DNA of 64,000 bases from NCBI RefSeq assembly GCF_000252855.1, contig NC_017045.1:1178001-1242000 (forward strand). The letters run 5' to 3'. The notes beneath the pieces are model-generated. The model had not been told where the DNA came from, made no database searches, and saw nothing but the letters and a program-made list of their open reading frames with translations. This DNA is from Riemerella anatipestifer ATCC 11845 = DSM 15868. Lineage in GTDB: Bacteria > Bacteroidota > Bacteroidia > Flavobacteriales > Weeksellaceae. The first letter of the stretch is position 1. Each line of letters starts with the position of its first letter. The translations under genes were made by a program, and so were the position numbers. This document shows, piece after piece, positions 1-8,574 of this stretch.

Positions 1-1003
1 GAGCAAGAGTAGTTTCTGACTCTCTATGACAAACCTGACAAGTATTATTGATATTAGCTAATGGACTAGAAATGTGGTGGTCTGTATATTTAACCCCTCC
101 TTCTGACTTATATGGCATATGGCAGTCCGCACAAGATACTCCTCTCTGAGCATGGATACCTAAATTATAAACTTCAAAATCTGGGTGCTGAGCTTTTAGA
201 ATAGGTGCTTTACTCAACTTATGTACAAAGTCCACATGTTTTGCATTATCATAATATTCCTCCATATTTTCTAGAGACATACCTTTATCCCAAGGGAAAG
301 TAAGGTATTTATTATCTCCTTTAAAGTAATACTCCACATGACACTGTGCACAAACTAAAGAACGCATCTCTTGGTGTGTTGCTTTCTTAATATCTTTACC
401 CATTCTTTGATAAGCCTCTACCAATGCAGGGCGAGTAATGGTTAAATTCATAGTCTTAGGGTCGTGGCAATCTGCACAACCAATAGGGTTTACCACATCG
501 CTTCCAAGCTGAGACCATTTAGCTTTATAGAAGTTTTCTACTCCCATTTGGTTCATCATTCTTGGTACATCAGGGCTTTTACAAGTCCAACAAGTTCCTG
601 GCTGCACATCTGGATGATTAGCATCAGGAGCACCTGTTCTTAAAGTACCCACCACATCTTTCACTGAATAGAAGTGTCCTCTAGGTGCTTTATAATCTTT
701 TGCAAAAGCATATCCTGCCCAAAGGATTACCATTTCTGGTCTTTCTTCTAGCAAATCATCAGCATTACTACTCATATGTTTAGATCTAAAAGTAGTGTCT
801 GCCGTTTTTGCCCAAGACTCATACTCACGAGGGTAAGAATCTCCCCAAATTTCATTTCTAGATTCAAAATCTTTAATATTATTATTAGCTTTAGAAAGAT
901 GCATAGACTCTGCCTTTCTCTGCATAATAGAATTAGCAAGCATCCCCAAACCAAAAATAACCACTCCTAAAATTCCTACAATTAACCAACTCTTGCGTTT
1001 CAT
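1..1003 (-). CDS. nrfA: Cytochrome c nitrite reductase NrfA, catalytic subunit (3' end outside window)
   Basis: Periplasmic pentaheme enzyme that reduces nitrite to ammonium with six electrons, taken from the quinol pool through NrfH. About 334 residues are visible; the frame is still open at base 1, so the C-terminus lies outside. An N-terminal hydrophobic signal/anchor follows the ATG at 1003. The heme-1 motif CWTCK (residues 138-142), with the lysine ligand typical of the NrfA active-site heme, is decisive. Four further CxxCH motifs follow (CADCH, CAQCH, CADCH, CQVCH), giving all five hemes. It lies 21 bases downstream of nrfH, so the two form an operon. Confidence 0.95.
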   Translation of the reverse strand, partial: MKRKSWLIVGILGVVIFGLGMLANSIMQRKAESMHLSKANNNIKDFESRNEIWGDSYPREYESWAKTADTTFRSKHMSSNADDLLEERPEMVILWAGYAFAKDYKAPRGHFYSVKDVVGTLRTGAPDANHPDVQPGTCWTCKSPDVPRMMNQMGVENFYKAKWSQLGSDVVNPIGCADCHDPKTMNLTITRPALVEAYQRMGKDIKKATHQEMRSLVCAQCHVEYYFKGDNKYLTFPWDKGMSLENMEEYYDNAKHVDFVHKLSKAPILKAQHPDFEVYNLGIHAQRGVSCADCHMPYKSEGGVKYTDHHISSPLANINNTCQVCHRESETTLA

Positions 1004-1024
1004 AACTTTATGTATTATTATTTT

Positions 1025-1630
1025 CTACTTGTTTGATTTTTCTTTTGTCATTTTATTAAGCCACTCAGGCACTGGAGTTTCTGCCAAAGGCACTCTAGCA
1101 TGAGGTGCAGAATTAAGCCCTCTTACATTACCATGTGGCACATCTCTATGGCATTCCCAACATAGTTTACCTTCGTCCTTATGAGCCATACTTGCTGTTA
1201 CAGATGCTGTACCCACCACACTATTCAAATCATTATGACAACGGATACAATTCTCCTGAACTACTGTTTCCCCCGGTTTTCTGATTTTAATTACCTGAGG
1301 CTCCATTCTTAGAGAATACATGCTGGCATGTCTCATTCCGTCCATTGCTTTAAAATAGTACTTTCTGAAGACATTGTCGTGAGGTACATGACAATCATTA
1401 CAATTAGTTACCCTACCATGAGAAGAGTGAAACCATGTAGAGTACTCCGGAGCCATAATATGGCAGTTTACACAGGCTTTAGGATCATCTGAAAGGTAAG
1501 AGTACGCTTTAGAAATGTAAAACACATACATAAATAACCCAAGTGCTACTCCTAATAGTACAGGAAATAACCATCTTTCCTTCCGTCTATTTGTTTTAGA
1601 CTTACCTTCATAGTTTTCTCTCTTCATCAT
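1025..1630 (-). CDS. nrfH: Cytochrome c nitrite reductase small subunit NrfH
   Basis: NapC/NirT-family membrane tetraheme cytochrome that oxidises menaquinol and passes electrons to NrfA. It has 201 residues. A single transmembrane anchor lies at about residues 20-40, followed by CVNCH (53-57) and three more CxxCH motifs (CNDCH, CIRCH, CWECH). It is the first gene of an nrfHA operon. The start could be the first or second Met of MMKR; I keep the first. A matching Bacteroidota promoter lies just upstream. Confidence 0.94.
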   Translation of the reverse strand: MMKRENYEGKSKTNRRKERWLFPVLLGVALGLFMYVFYISKAYSYLSDDPKACVNCHIMAPEYSTWFHSSHGRVTNCNDCHVPHDNVFRKYYFKAMDGMRHASMYSLRMEPQVIKIRKPGETVVQENCIRCHNDLNSVVGTASVTASMAHKDEGKLCWECHRDVPHGNVRGLNSAPHARVPLAETPVPEWLNKMTKEKSNK

Positions 1631-1655
1631 AGGGGTCTATTTTTAAATTACTAGA

Positions 1656-1688
1656 CAAAGGTAAATACTATTAAATATTTTTTTACAA
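1656..1688 (-). promoter_or_regulatory. Promoter of nrfHA
   Basis: On the minus strand, TACCTTTG (1663-1656) matches the Bacteroidota -7 element TAnnTTTG. A TTG lies at 1688-1686 with a 22-base spacer. The nrfH ATG is 25 bases downstream. Confidence 0.55.
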
Positions 1689-1762
1689 CAAAAACACCTA
1701 ACAATTATCATATTTTTAAAAATTATAATCGTTTTAAATAAAACTACTAACTTACAAATATC

Positions 1763-1782
1763 ATTATGACAAATATCACAAT
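1763..1782. promoter_or_regulatory. CRP/FNR-like palindrome between nrfHA and the porin
   Basis: A 20-base imperfect palindrome whose core reads, on the minus strand, TGTGA-N6-TCATA, close to the TGTGA-N6-TCACA pattern of CRP/FNR-family sites. It sits in the divergent intergenic region. It could control the porin, nrfHA, or both by oxygen or nitrogen-oxide supply. That role is inferred from position and from the nrf gene content. Confidence 0.45.
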
Positions 1783-1813
1783 AAAACACACTCATTAGAA
1801 ACTGATTTGATAC

Positions 1814-1821
1814 TAATTTTG
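1814..1821 (+). promoter_or_regulatory. Promoter -7 element of the porin gene
   Basis: TAATTTTG matches TAnnTTTG and ends 36 bases before the porin ATG. I see no convincing -33 TTG, which would fit activator dependence on the palindrome about 40 bases upstream. Confidence 0.45.
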
Positions 1822-1857
1822 TCTAGCATTTGAATTATTAACTTAATAATAAATATT

Positions 1858-3180
1858 ATGAAAACTTATTATTTACCTTTATTGAGTATTTTTCTATTAT
1901 CTCATTCTCAAATATTAGCTCAGGATTCTTCAAACAAAGACAATACTTTCGACATGTCCTTGCAAATTCGTCCAAGAACTGAGTACAGAAACGGAGCCTA
2001 CACTCCATTAAACCAAGGTGAGCAGAATGCTTTTCTCACACACAACAGAACAAGACTGAGCATGAATTACTCTAACAAAGACTTATTAAAGGTAAAATTC
2101 TCAGTACAAAACATCAATATTTGGGGACAAGCCAACCAAGTACAGATCGTTGATCCAACAGGAGGAATGTCTATCTATGAAGCATATGCAGACTTAAAGT
2201 TATCCGAAAATCTAAGAACTAAAGTTGGGCGACAAGCAATAGTGCTAGATGACGAAAGGATTTTTGGAGGACTTGACTGGCACCCAGCAGGAAGAAGCCA
2301 CGACGCTTTAGCCATAGAATGGAATAAAAACAATACCAACATTATTACTTACGCCGCTTTTAACCAGAATTATAAAAACAATAAACTTAATATAAATAAT
2401 CCAATAGGTCAATTTTTTACCCCTACAGATGCACAACCGTACCAACACCTTCAGTTGATTCATTTTAAACACCAACTATCCAAAACTTCTTATTTTTCAA
2501 TATTATTGAATAACCTAGGCTACCGAAACGATTTATTACCTGACTCCAAAACGCATAACTTACAAACTTTTGGTATGAATTATTTTGGCAAGAAAAACGC
2601 TTGGAATGGACATTTCTCATCTTATTATCAAATGGGAAAAAACGCTCAGGGCACTAAAAAATCTGCCTATTTACTTTCTGGTTCATTAGGTTATCAAGTT
2701 GCAAAACCTCTCAACATCAGCATTGGAGCAGATTATCTCTCTGGCGATGATACCAACAAAACCGATAACATTTCTAACTCATTCGACCCACTTTACGGAA
2801 CTCACCATAAATTCTATGGCTTCATGGATTATTTTTATGTAGGGAACGCTCATAAAAATGTAGGACTATTAGACACCCACGTTAAACTATCCGCAAAGGT
2901 TAGCCCGTCACTAAATCTAGGATTAAATACCCATTTATTCTATTCTGGAACTAATATCTACAATAATGATAAAAAACTATCCTCTTACCTTGGTAATGAA
3001 TGGGATTTCACTTTTGGATATAATGTGATGCCTAATGTAAGTGTTGTAGGCGGTTATTCTTTCTTCCTAAACACAGAGCCATTGAGATTTCTTAAAAATA
3101 AAAACACAGCCAACTCTTATCAAGATTGGTTCTGGGTAAGTTTAAATGTAAATCCTCAAATTTTAAAAGCTAAATTTTAA
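1858..3180 (+). CDS. Outer-membrane beta-barrel porin, alginate-export-like family
   Basis: Predicted outer-membrane channel of 440 residues. A signal peptide ends near Ala21 (ILA-Q). The mature part is built of alternating short amphipathic strands and ends in a terminal Phe, as barrel proteins do. Motifs such as LDDERIFGGLDWHPAGRSHD and NVGLLDTH resemble the alginate-export porin family (Alginate_exp), which is often misnamed, since many members carry other solutes. Being divergent from nrfHA and sharing its control region, it may admit nitrite, nitrate or another respiratory substrate. This is inferred from context only. Confidence 0.75.
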   Translation: MKTYYLPLLSIFLLSHSQILAQDSSNKDNTFDMSLQIRPRTEYRNGAYTPLNQGEQNAFLTHNRTRLSMNYSNKDLLKVKFSVQNINIWGQANQVQIVDPTGGMSIYEAYADLKLSENLRTKVGRQAIVLDDERIFGGLDWHPAGRSHDALAIEWNKNNTNIITYAAFNQNYKNNKLNINNPIGQFFTPTDAQPYQHLQLIHFKHQLSKTSYFSILLNNLGYRNDLLPDSKTHNLQTFGMNYFGKKNAWNGHFSSYYQMGKNAQGTKKSAYLLSGSLGYQVAKPLNISIGADYLSGDDTNKTDNISNSFDPLYGTHHKFYGFMDYFYVGNAHKNVGLLDTHVKLSAKVSPSLNLGLNTHLFYSGTNIYNNDKKLSSYLGNEWDFTFGYNVMPNVSVVGGYSFFLNTEPLRFLKNKNTANSYQDWFWVSLNVNPQILKAKF

Positions 3181-3207
3181 ATCAAAATAAAACCTAACAC
3201 AATCCAT

Positions 3208-3240
3208 AAAAAAGGAGACCTAATATTAGATCTCCTTTTA
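3208..3240. terminator. Bidirectional terminator between porin and subtilase
   Basis: Stem-loop 3214-3235 (GGAGA-C-CTAA / TTAG-A-TCTCC, one mismatch), flanked by an A-run on the left and a T-run on the right. It serves both convergent genes. Confidence 0.8.
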
Positions 3241-3263
3241 TTTTACTAATATGATTTTACATC

Positions 3264-5897
3264 TTATTTCTTAATAAATTTAGAAGAAATAGTTTCTAAA
3301 TCATTCTCTACATTCACCACATAAGCACCTGCAGCAAGATTTGAAACATTAAGTTTATTTACTCCTGCTTCAGCTTTAGTTTCTAGCACCATACGCCCTG
3401 TCATATCATACACTTTTATAGTAGCATTTTTAGACAATTTTTCAGGAACATCTACATAAGCCACATCTGTTACTGGGTTAGGATAAACTTTAAAGTCATT
3501 ATTGCTAGACACCATACCAGAAGCACCCTCAGCAAAACTAGTATAACCCGGCTCCAATCTTAATGTATAGCAAGAGTTAGGGCTAGAACCTGAATATGGA
3601 CTCACTAACACATAATAAGTACCTGCTGCCAAGTAAGCTTGTATCAATTCAGATTTTGTTCCAGAGTTAAGAGATGACCTAATTTGAGTTCCTGCACTAT
3701 TGTACAATCTTAAATCTATATCATGAGTTAATCCACTTAACTTTACTGTAACATAACCCGCAGTACTTGTAGTCAACACATAATAATCCCTATCCGTAGT
3801 TGTCTCTATCGCAGCATTATAATCTCTATTCAACGCCGTAATTCTAGTAGCAGAAGAGAATGTATTATTAGGCTCATAAGCTCCATTACAAGTAGTTACC
3901 ATAGCACTTAATGTTCTAAACGAAGCAGAAGTATAATTACTCATAGAAGTTGAAGAACAATTAGTTCTCACTCTTAAATCGTAAGCTGTATCTGCTGAAA
4001 GACTTGTAAGAGAAACAGTAGTTGATGTTGTTGTTGTTAAATCTACCCAAGAAGAACTAGATGCTAATTTATATTGCAGTGTATAATTTACATTAGCCGA
4101 AGAACTTGCCGTCCAAGAAACTGTAGCCGCAGACGAAGTAATATCACTTACCGTCATATTAGAAGGGTCACCACAAACTGTAGGTGTTGGCGTCGGAGTT
4201 GTTGCCCCCCCTCCATTAGCTCCAGTAACTATTAGAGTATAGTTTTGACTAGAGTTAGTCAATGTTCCTTTATGAGAAACTCTTACCGTATATTCCCCCG
4301 CTGGAACAACCCCTAAATCAACTCTCTCAAAGTTATCGCTATTGTTATCTTTTTTTGCATTAGTACTTCTAGAAGTAAGAGCCCAAGGGAAATAAATTGT
4401 ACCATTAGAAGAGGTTACTCTTAAGTCTAAATCATTAACCAATCTTTTAATAGAGCTATTTAACTGAGACGATGTTTGAAGAGGTCCAGCTGGATCATAC
4501 CAAGAAATTGACACTCTAATAGGCGCAACTCCATCAGAAACTATCTTTTTAGTATAAAATGCTCCATTAGCTAAATTTAAGTTTTCTATCAAAGAAGAAG
4601 TTCCTCTAGCATCAATTGCCTCTACCATTTTCTTTACATTAAGAAGTCCCCAACCAAAATTAGCATCAGGACCTTCCATCCCTGCATCATCAGCTGTATG
4701 CAATGCCAAACCTTTCAATTGAGCTCCTAACATAAACTGCCCCTCCTTATTATTATAATGTTGCTGAACCAAAAGTAAAGACCCCGTAACATTAGGGCTC
4801 GCCATAGATGTCCCTGTATAACTATCATAGTAAGCATTTCCATAAGTTTTACCAGTGCTAGTAGATGTATATGCTACTGGAGAATATACTTGAACCCCAT
4901 TACCTGCTATATCTGGCTTCACCCTTAAATCATCGGTAGGACCTTGACTGCTAGAGGAAGCGATAGTCACAGATAATAAATTACCCTGAGCATCCACATT
5001 AGCATCATTAGCATTGGCTACAACTAATGCGTTTTTAGATGTAGAATGTCCCGTTAATTTATCATAATCATTAGTAGTACCTCCCAATGGACTAGCGTTT
5101 AGCAATTCATACTTCCCTGTATCTTGATTATAACCATAATTAGAGCCGTCATTACCAGCAGCTACACACATTAAATAATATGGTGCACTATACATCAATC
5201 TATCCCAGTCTGCAGACTCTCCTATATAAGCTCCAAAATACCAATCTGGAAGAGATAACGAATTATATCCGTATGAATGATTACTCAGCAACATACCCGC
5301 TCTCGCCGCTGTACTTGCTTCGGAGTAGTCTGATGACCAATCGTAAGAACGAATTAAGGCTTTACTTGCCATACCTTTAGCAGCCGCAGTCACACCTGTT
5401 GCGGCAATAGTTCCTCCCACATGGGTTGCGTGGTTATCCCCATTATGACTAGCACCATCTCCTACTGTAACTCTATTACCAAACTCTCTATGAGAAGGTC
5501 TTACACTACCTGCATCCCATACATAAGCCGTCATACCCTGCCCATCTAATTGCAATCCTAAACTACCTCCCGTATTTAGGTGATTAGCTCTGGTAGATCT
5601 TGCTGCTGCAATATTATTATTGGTAAAATAAATAGGAACCCCATTCTCTACTCTAATAAGCTCCGATGTACCACCTTCCTTGTGCTGAATCTTCAATGGC
5701 AGATTATTCTTTTTCAAAAACTCAGCTAACTCAGCTTTTTGTTTTTGCTCTTTAAGCTTACTCTCATCAACAATTTTGTCTAGTTTTTGCTGATTATACT
5801 CTTTGGTAATTTTCAATCTCTGCTGTTCTGTTTGAGCAAAGAAAAATACAGACGCCCCCAACGTGAAGGCTCCTGTAAATAATACTCTCTTTTTCAT
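3264..5897 (-). CDS. Secreted S8 subtilisin-like serine protease with T9SS sorting domain
   Basis: Extracellular or surface protease of 877 residues. Signal peptide to about residue 21, a charged pro-region, then the S8 catalytic domain: Asp128 (VWDAG), His156 (NHATHVGG), oxyanion Asn249 (AAGNDG) and Ser364 (GTSMASP). After a TPTPTP linker come a fibronectin type III domain (about 575-670) and a pre-peptidase C-terminal domain (PYEPNN-type start, about 675-780). The last 75 residues form a type A T9SS signal (VYPNP, ending in SSKFIKK). Export by type IX secretion is therefore predicted. It stands alone, with its own promoter and terminator. Confidence 0.92.
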   Translation of the reverse strand: MKKRVLFTGAFTLGASVFFFAQTEQQRLKITKEYNQQKLDKIVDESKLKEQKQKAELAEFLKKNNLPLKIQHKEGGTSELIRVENGVPIYFTNNNIAAARSTRANHLNTGGSLGLQLDGQGMTAYVWDAGSVRPSHREFGNRVTVGDGASHNGDNHATHVGGTIAATGVTAAAKGMASKALIRSYDWSSDYSEASTAARAGMLLSNHSYGYNSLSLPDWYFGAYIGESADWDRLMYSAPYYLMCVAAGNDGSNYGYNQDTGKYELLNASPLGGTTNDYDKLTGHSTSKNALVVANANDANVDAQGNLLSVTIASSSSQGPTDDLRVKPDIAGNGVQVYSPVAYTSTSTGKTYGNAYYDSYTGTSMASPNVTGSLLLVQQHYNNKEGQFMLGAQLKGLALHTADDAGMEGPDANFGWGLLNVKKMVEAIDARGTSSLIENLNLANGAFYTKKIVSDGVAPIRVSISWYDPAGPLQTSSQLNSSIKRLVNDLDLRVTSSNGTIYFPWALTSRSTNAKKDNNSDNFERVDLGVVPAGEYTVRVSHKGTLTNSSQNYTLIVTGANGGGATTPTPTPTVCGDPSNMTVSDITSSAATVSWTASSSANVNYTLQYKLASSSSWVDLTTTTSTTVSLTSLSADTAYDLRVRTNCSSTSMSNYTSASFRTLSAMVTTCNGAYEPNNTFSSATRITALNRDYNAAIETTTDRDYYVLTTSTAGYVTVKLSGLTHDIDLRLYNSAGTQIRSSLNSGTKSELIQAYLAAGTYYVLVSPYSGSSPNSCYTLRLEPGYTSFAEGASGMVSSNNDFKVYPNPVTDVAYVDVPEKLSKNATIKVYDMTGRMVLETKAEAGVNKLNVSNLAAGAYVVNVENDLETISSKFIKK

Positions 5898-5924
5898 ATT
5901 TTAATAAGTTTTTTCACGACTTCA

Positions 5925-5954
5925 CAAATGTATATTTTTTTTCTAAAAACACAA
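5925..5954 (-). promoter_or_regulatory. Promoter of the subtilase gene
   Basis: Minus strand: TTG (5954-5952), 19-base spacer, TACATTTG (5932-5925). This is an exact fit to the Bacteroidota -33/-7 pattern, 27 bases before the ATG. Confidence 0.7.
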
Positions 5955-6182
5955 TTATTAAAAAAAAATAAAAAATATACACAACATAATTAAATCTATA
6001 ACAAACTAAAAAACAAGACACAACAAAAGCATTTTAATACAAAAAAAGACACAACAGCATAAAAAAAATAAATTAAATTACATTTAACAATTAAAAAAAT
6101 AAGAAAACAACAGATATTTTGAAACATCAAACATACTCAACAAATTTATATTTCACAAAAACATTTTATCATCATTTTTCTC

Positions 6183-6190
6183 TATTTTTG
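6183..6190 (+). promoter_or_regulatory. Promoter -7 element of the ABC transporter gene
   Basis: TATTTTTG matches TAnnTTTG and ends only 8 bases before the ATG at 6199, predicting a nearly leaderless transcript. No clear -33 TTG. Confidence 0.5.
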
Positions 6191-6198
6191 TCACATCA

Positions 6199-7863
6199 AT
6201 GGACTCATTAAAAACACTTAATCCTTATTTTTGGAAACACAAGAAACTTCTTTCTTGGGGTATTTTTTTCATTATAGCAAGTAACTTTTTTGCCATCTAC
6301 CAAATTCAGTTTATAGGCAAAACTGTAGATATTATCCAAGAAGTTATCTCTCAAAAAAAAACCACTCAAAAGGTGCTTTTTCGCACACTCCTAATTAACG
6401 GAGGTATTATCATTGGAGCCTCTGTGCTATCGGGCATTTTTAGGTTTATGATGAGACAAACCATTATTGTGGCATCAAGAAAAATAGAATACGAGCTAAA
6501 GAACAATATCTTCCGTCAGTACGAAAAACTATCTCTAACTCAATACAAATCAACCACTGTAGGAGACTTACTTAATCGTTTAAGTGAAGATGTCGTTGCC
6601 GTAAGAATGTATCTAGGTCCTGGGGTTATGTATGTTATCAACCTAGTGATACTACTCATTATCACAAGCGTGTATATGTTCCAAACTAATCTACAAATGA
6701 CTCTTTGGACTCTTCTTCCCTTACCTATACTTTCATTCACTATTTACAAAGTAAGTTCTATTATCAATAAAAAGTCTAAAATCATGCAGAAAAGCCAGTC
6801 TGCCATTTCTACATTCGTACAAGATAGCTTTTCTGGCATTAGAGTCATAAAGTTTTTTAATAAAGAAAAGTACATTCAACAGAATTACAATACTAAGGTA
6901 AAACACTATCAAGAAAAAGCTCTAGACCTCGCCAAAACAGAAGCCTATTTTTTCACAATAATACTATTAGTCATTGGCTTACTCAATATTATTATTCTAT
7001 ACATTGGGGGACAAAAATACATAAAAGGGGAAATGAGCATAGGTGCCATTGCAGATTTCTTTATGTACATCAATATACTTATATGGCCCTTCTCTATGGT
7101 AGGTTGGGTAACTTCAGTAAATCAAAGAGCTGCCGCCTCTATGCAAAGGCTTAATGAATTCCTTGACAAAAAATCTGAAATTATTAACAAAAATAAAAAC
7201 CATTATAGCATAAAAGGAGACATAGAATTTCGTAATGTAAGCTATACCTACCCTAATACAGGTATTAAGGCTTTAGATAACATCAGTTTCAAGGTAAATG
7301 CTGGCGAATCTCTTGCTATTATGGGAAAAACAGGCAGCGGAAAATCTACCATAGCCCTCCTTCTTTGTCGATTGATAGACCCAGACGAAGGAGATATTTT
7401 CATAGATGGTATCAATTTAAAAGAACACAATCTAGAGGTTTACAGAAACGCTCTAGGCTACATTCCACAAGAAAGCTATCTATTTTCTGATACTATAGAG
7501 AACAATATAGGATTTGCCATAGATAGCTCTAATGCAAAAATCATTGAAGAATATGCTAAAAAAGCAGATATTCACAAAAACATCATAGAATTTAAAAACC
7601 AATATAAAACCATAGTTGGAGAAAGGGGGGTAATGCTTTCTGGAGGACAAAAACAAAGAATCTGTATTGCTAGAGCACTTATAAAGAAACCCAATATCCT
7701 TATATTCGACGACAGCCTATCTGCACTAGATACAGAAACAGAAGAGAATATTCTAAATAATTTGGAAAACCTAGATGAGAAATGTACCCGAATCATTATT
7801 ACCCACCGACCATCTAGTGCTAAAAATGCTCACCAAACACTTTACCTCTCCCCTATCAATTAG
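6199..7863 (+). CDS. ABC exporter half-transporter, MdlA/YheI-like
   Basis: Inner-membrane ATP-driven exporter subunit of 554 residues: a transmembrane domain (about 15-305, six segments), then the nucleotide-binding domain. Walker A GKTGSGKST is at 376-384, the signature LSGGQ at 480-484, and Walker B ILIFD is followed by Asp505, where the catalytic Glu normally stands. The DDSLSALD form is characteristic of the MdlA/YheI class, whose known members work as heterodimers with a partner. No partner gene is adjacent. The substrate is unknown (drug or lipid). Confidence 0.85.
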   Translation: MDSLKTLNPYFWKHKKLLSWGIFFIIASNFFAIYQIQFIGKTVDIIQEVISQKKTTQKVLFRTLLINGGIIIGASVLSGIFRFMMRQTIIVASRKIEYELKNNIFRQYEKLSLTQYKSTTVGDLLNRLSEDVVAVRMYLGPGVMYVINLVILLIITSVYMFQTNLQMTLWTLLPLPILSFTIYKVSSIINKKSKIMQKSQSAISTFVQDSFSGIRVIKFFNKEKYIQQNYNTKVKHYQEKALDLAKTEAYFFTIILLVIGLLNIIILYIGGQKYIKGEMSIGAIADFFMYINILIWPFSMVGWVTSVNQRAAASMQRLNEFLDKKSEIINKNKNHYSIKGDIEFRNVSYTYPNTGIKALDNISFKVNAGESLAIMGKTGSGKSTIALLLCRLIDPDEGDIFIDGINLKEHNLEVYRNALGYIPQESYLFSDTIENNIGFAIDSSNAKIIEEYAKKADIHKNIIEFKNQYKTIVGERGVMLSGGQKQRICIARALIKKPNILIFDDSLSALDTETEENILNNLENLDEKCTRIIITHRPSSAKNAHQTLYLSPIN

Positions 7864-8006
7864 TCATCAACACATCACTTCTAATTTTAGTGTTTCAGAA
7901 AAAAATAAAAATTCATTAAAACAAATCCCTCAAAATAAACACCCCATACATAACAAACTGATTAACAGAAACCAAAACCTTACATTCAAAGTTTTTAAAT
8001 AATTTT

Positions 8007-8036
8007 TTGCTGATTAGTAGAATTATTTTATATTTG
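8007..8036 (+). promoter_or_regulatory. Promoter of the PUR-alpha-like gene
   Basis: TTG (8007-8009), 19-base spacer, TATATTTG (8029-8036); the ATG is 30 bases downstream. Very good match to the -33/-7 consensus. Confidence 0.7.
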
Positions 8037-8065
8037 TTACCTAAGATTTCTAAAAAATAGATGAA

Positions 8066-8404
8066 ATGAGTGATTACAAGGAAAAACGAAATGAAAATGA
8101 AATTTTCACTAGAGTGTTAAAAGCAGGAAGAAGAACCTATTTCTTTGATGTTCGTGAGACTAAGGCTGGAGATTATTATCTTACCATTACCGAAAGCAAG
8201 AAGCACTTCCAAGATGGTGGTGAGGCTACATTTGAGAAGCACAAAATTTACCTTTACAAAGAGGATTTCAAGAATTTCTCTGAAATGTTTAATGAAGCAT
8301 CAGAATTTATCATTAGTGAAAAAGGAGAGGATGTAATCTCTGAAAAACACGATAAAGATTTCAAAGGAAGAAATTACACCTTAGATACCCACGAGGAGAT
8401 TTAA
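8066..8404 (+). CDS. PUR-alpha-like DNA/RNA-binding protein (DUF3276)
   Basis: Small cytoplasmic protein of 112 residues. The core, from FTRVLKAGRRTYFFDVRETKAGDYYLTITESKK to about residue 80, is the single PUR repeat of the DUF3276 family, common in Bacteroidota and related to eukaryotic PUR-alpha single-stranded nucleic-acid-binding proteins. The precise role is not known. An earlier ATG at 8061 is out of frame and stops after two codons, so the start is 8066. It is monocistronic, with its own promoter and terminator. Confidence 0.85.
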   Translation: MSDYKEKRNENEIFTRVLKAGRRTYFFDVRETKAGDYYLTITESKKHFQDGGEATFEKHKIYLYKEDFKNFSEMFNEASEFIISEKGEDVISEKHDKDFKGRNYTLDTHEEI

Positions 8405-8431
8405 AACAATAAACTTCATAAAAACAAAAAA

Positions 8432-8459
8432 ACATCTACATTATGTAGATGTTTTTTTG
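8432..8459. terminator. Terminator after the PUR-alpha-like gene
   Basis: Perfect 9-bp stem ACATCTACA / TGTAGATGT (8432-8440 with 8444-8452) followed by seven Ts. The A-run on its left also makes it usable for the tRNA transcribed in the opposite direction. Confidence 0.85.
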
Positions 8460-8463
8460 TTAG

Positions 8464-8537
8464 GGTGACTGACCGGGATCGAACCGGCGACCTTCAGGAC
8501 CACAATCTGACGCTCTAACCAACTGAGCTACAATCAC
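8464..8537 (-). tRNA. tRNA-His (anticodon GTG)
   Basis: Cloverleaf on the minus strand with acceptor arm GTGATTG/CAGTCAC, a normal D arm, anticodon loop TTGTGGT and T arm with TTCGATC. A G precedes position 1 (base 8538), giving the G-1:C73 pair that is the identity mark of tRNA-His. CCA is not encoded. The innermost anticodon-stem pair (31-39) is A-C, a mismatch. Confidence 0.95.
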
Positions 8538-8574
8538 CATTTTGTGGGTGCAAATATAGAAATATTTTATCTAT

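Larger units (their letters stand above)
5898..6198. other. AT-rich divergent intergenic region
   Basis: About 300 bases, very A/T-rich, between the subtilase and the ABC transporter. Apart from the two promoters listed separately I see no gene, RNA or strong hairpin in it. Confidence 0.7.

Noticed and set aside
1..1003. nrfA as a broken gene
   Set aside because: The frame is open to the window edge and all five heme motifs are intact; it is only cut by the window.
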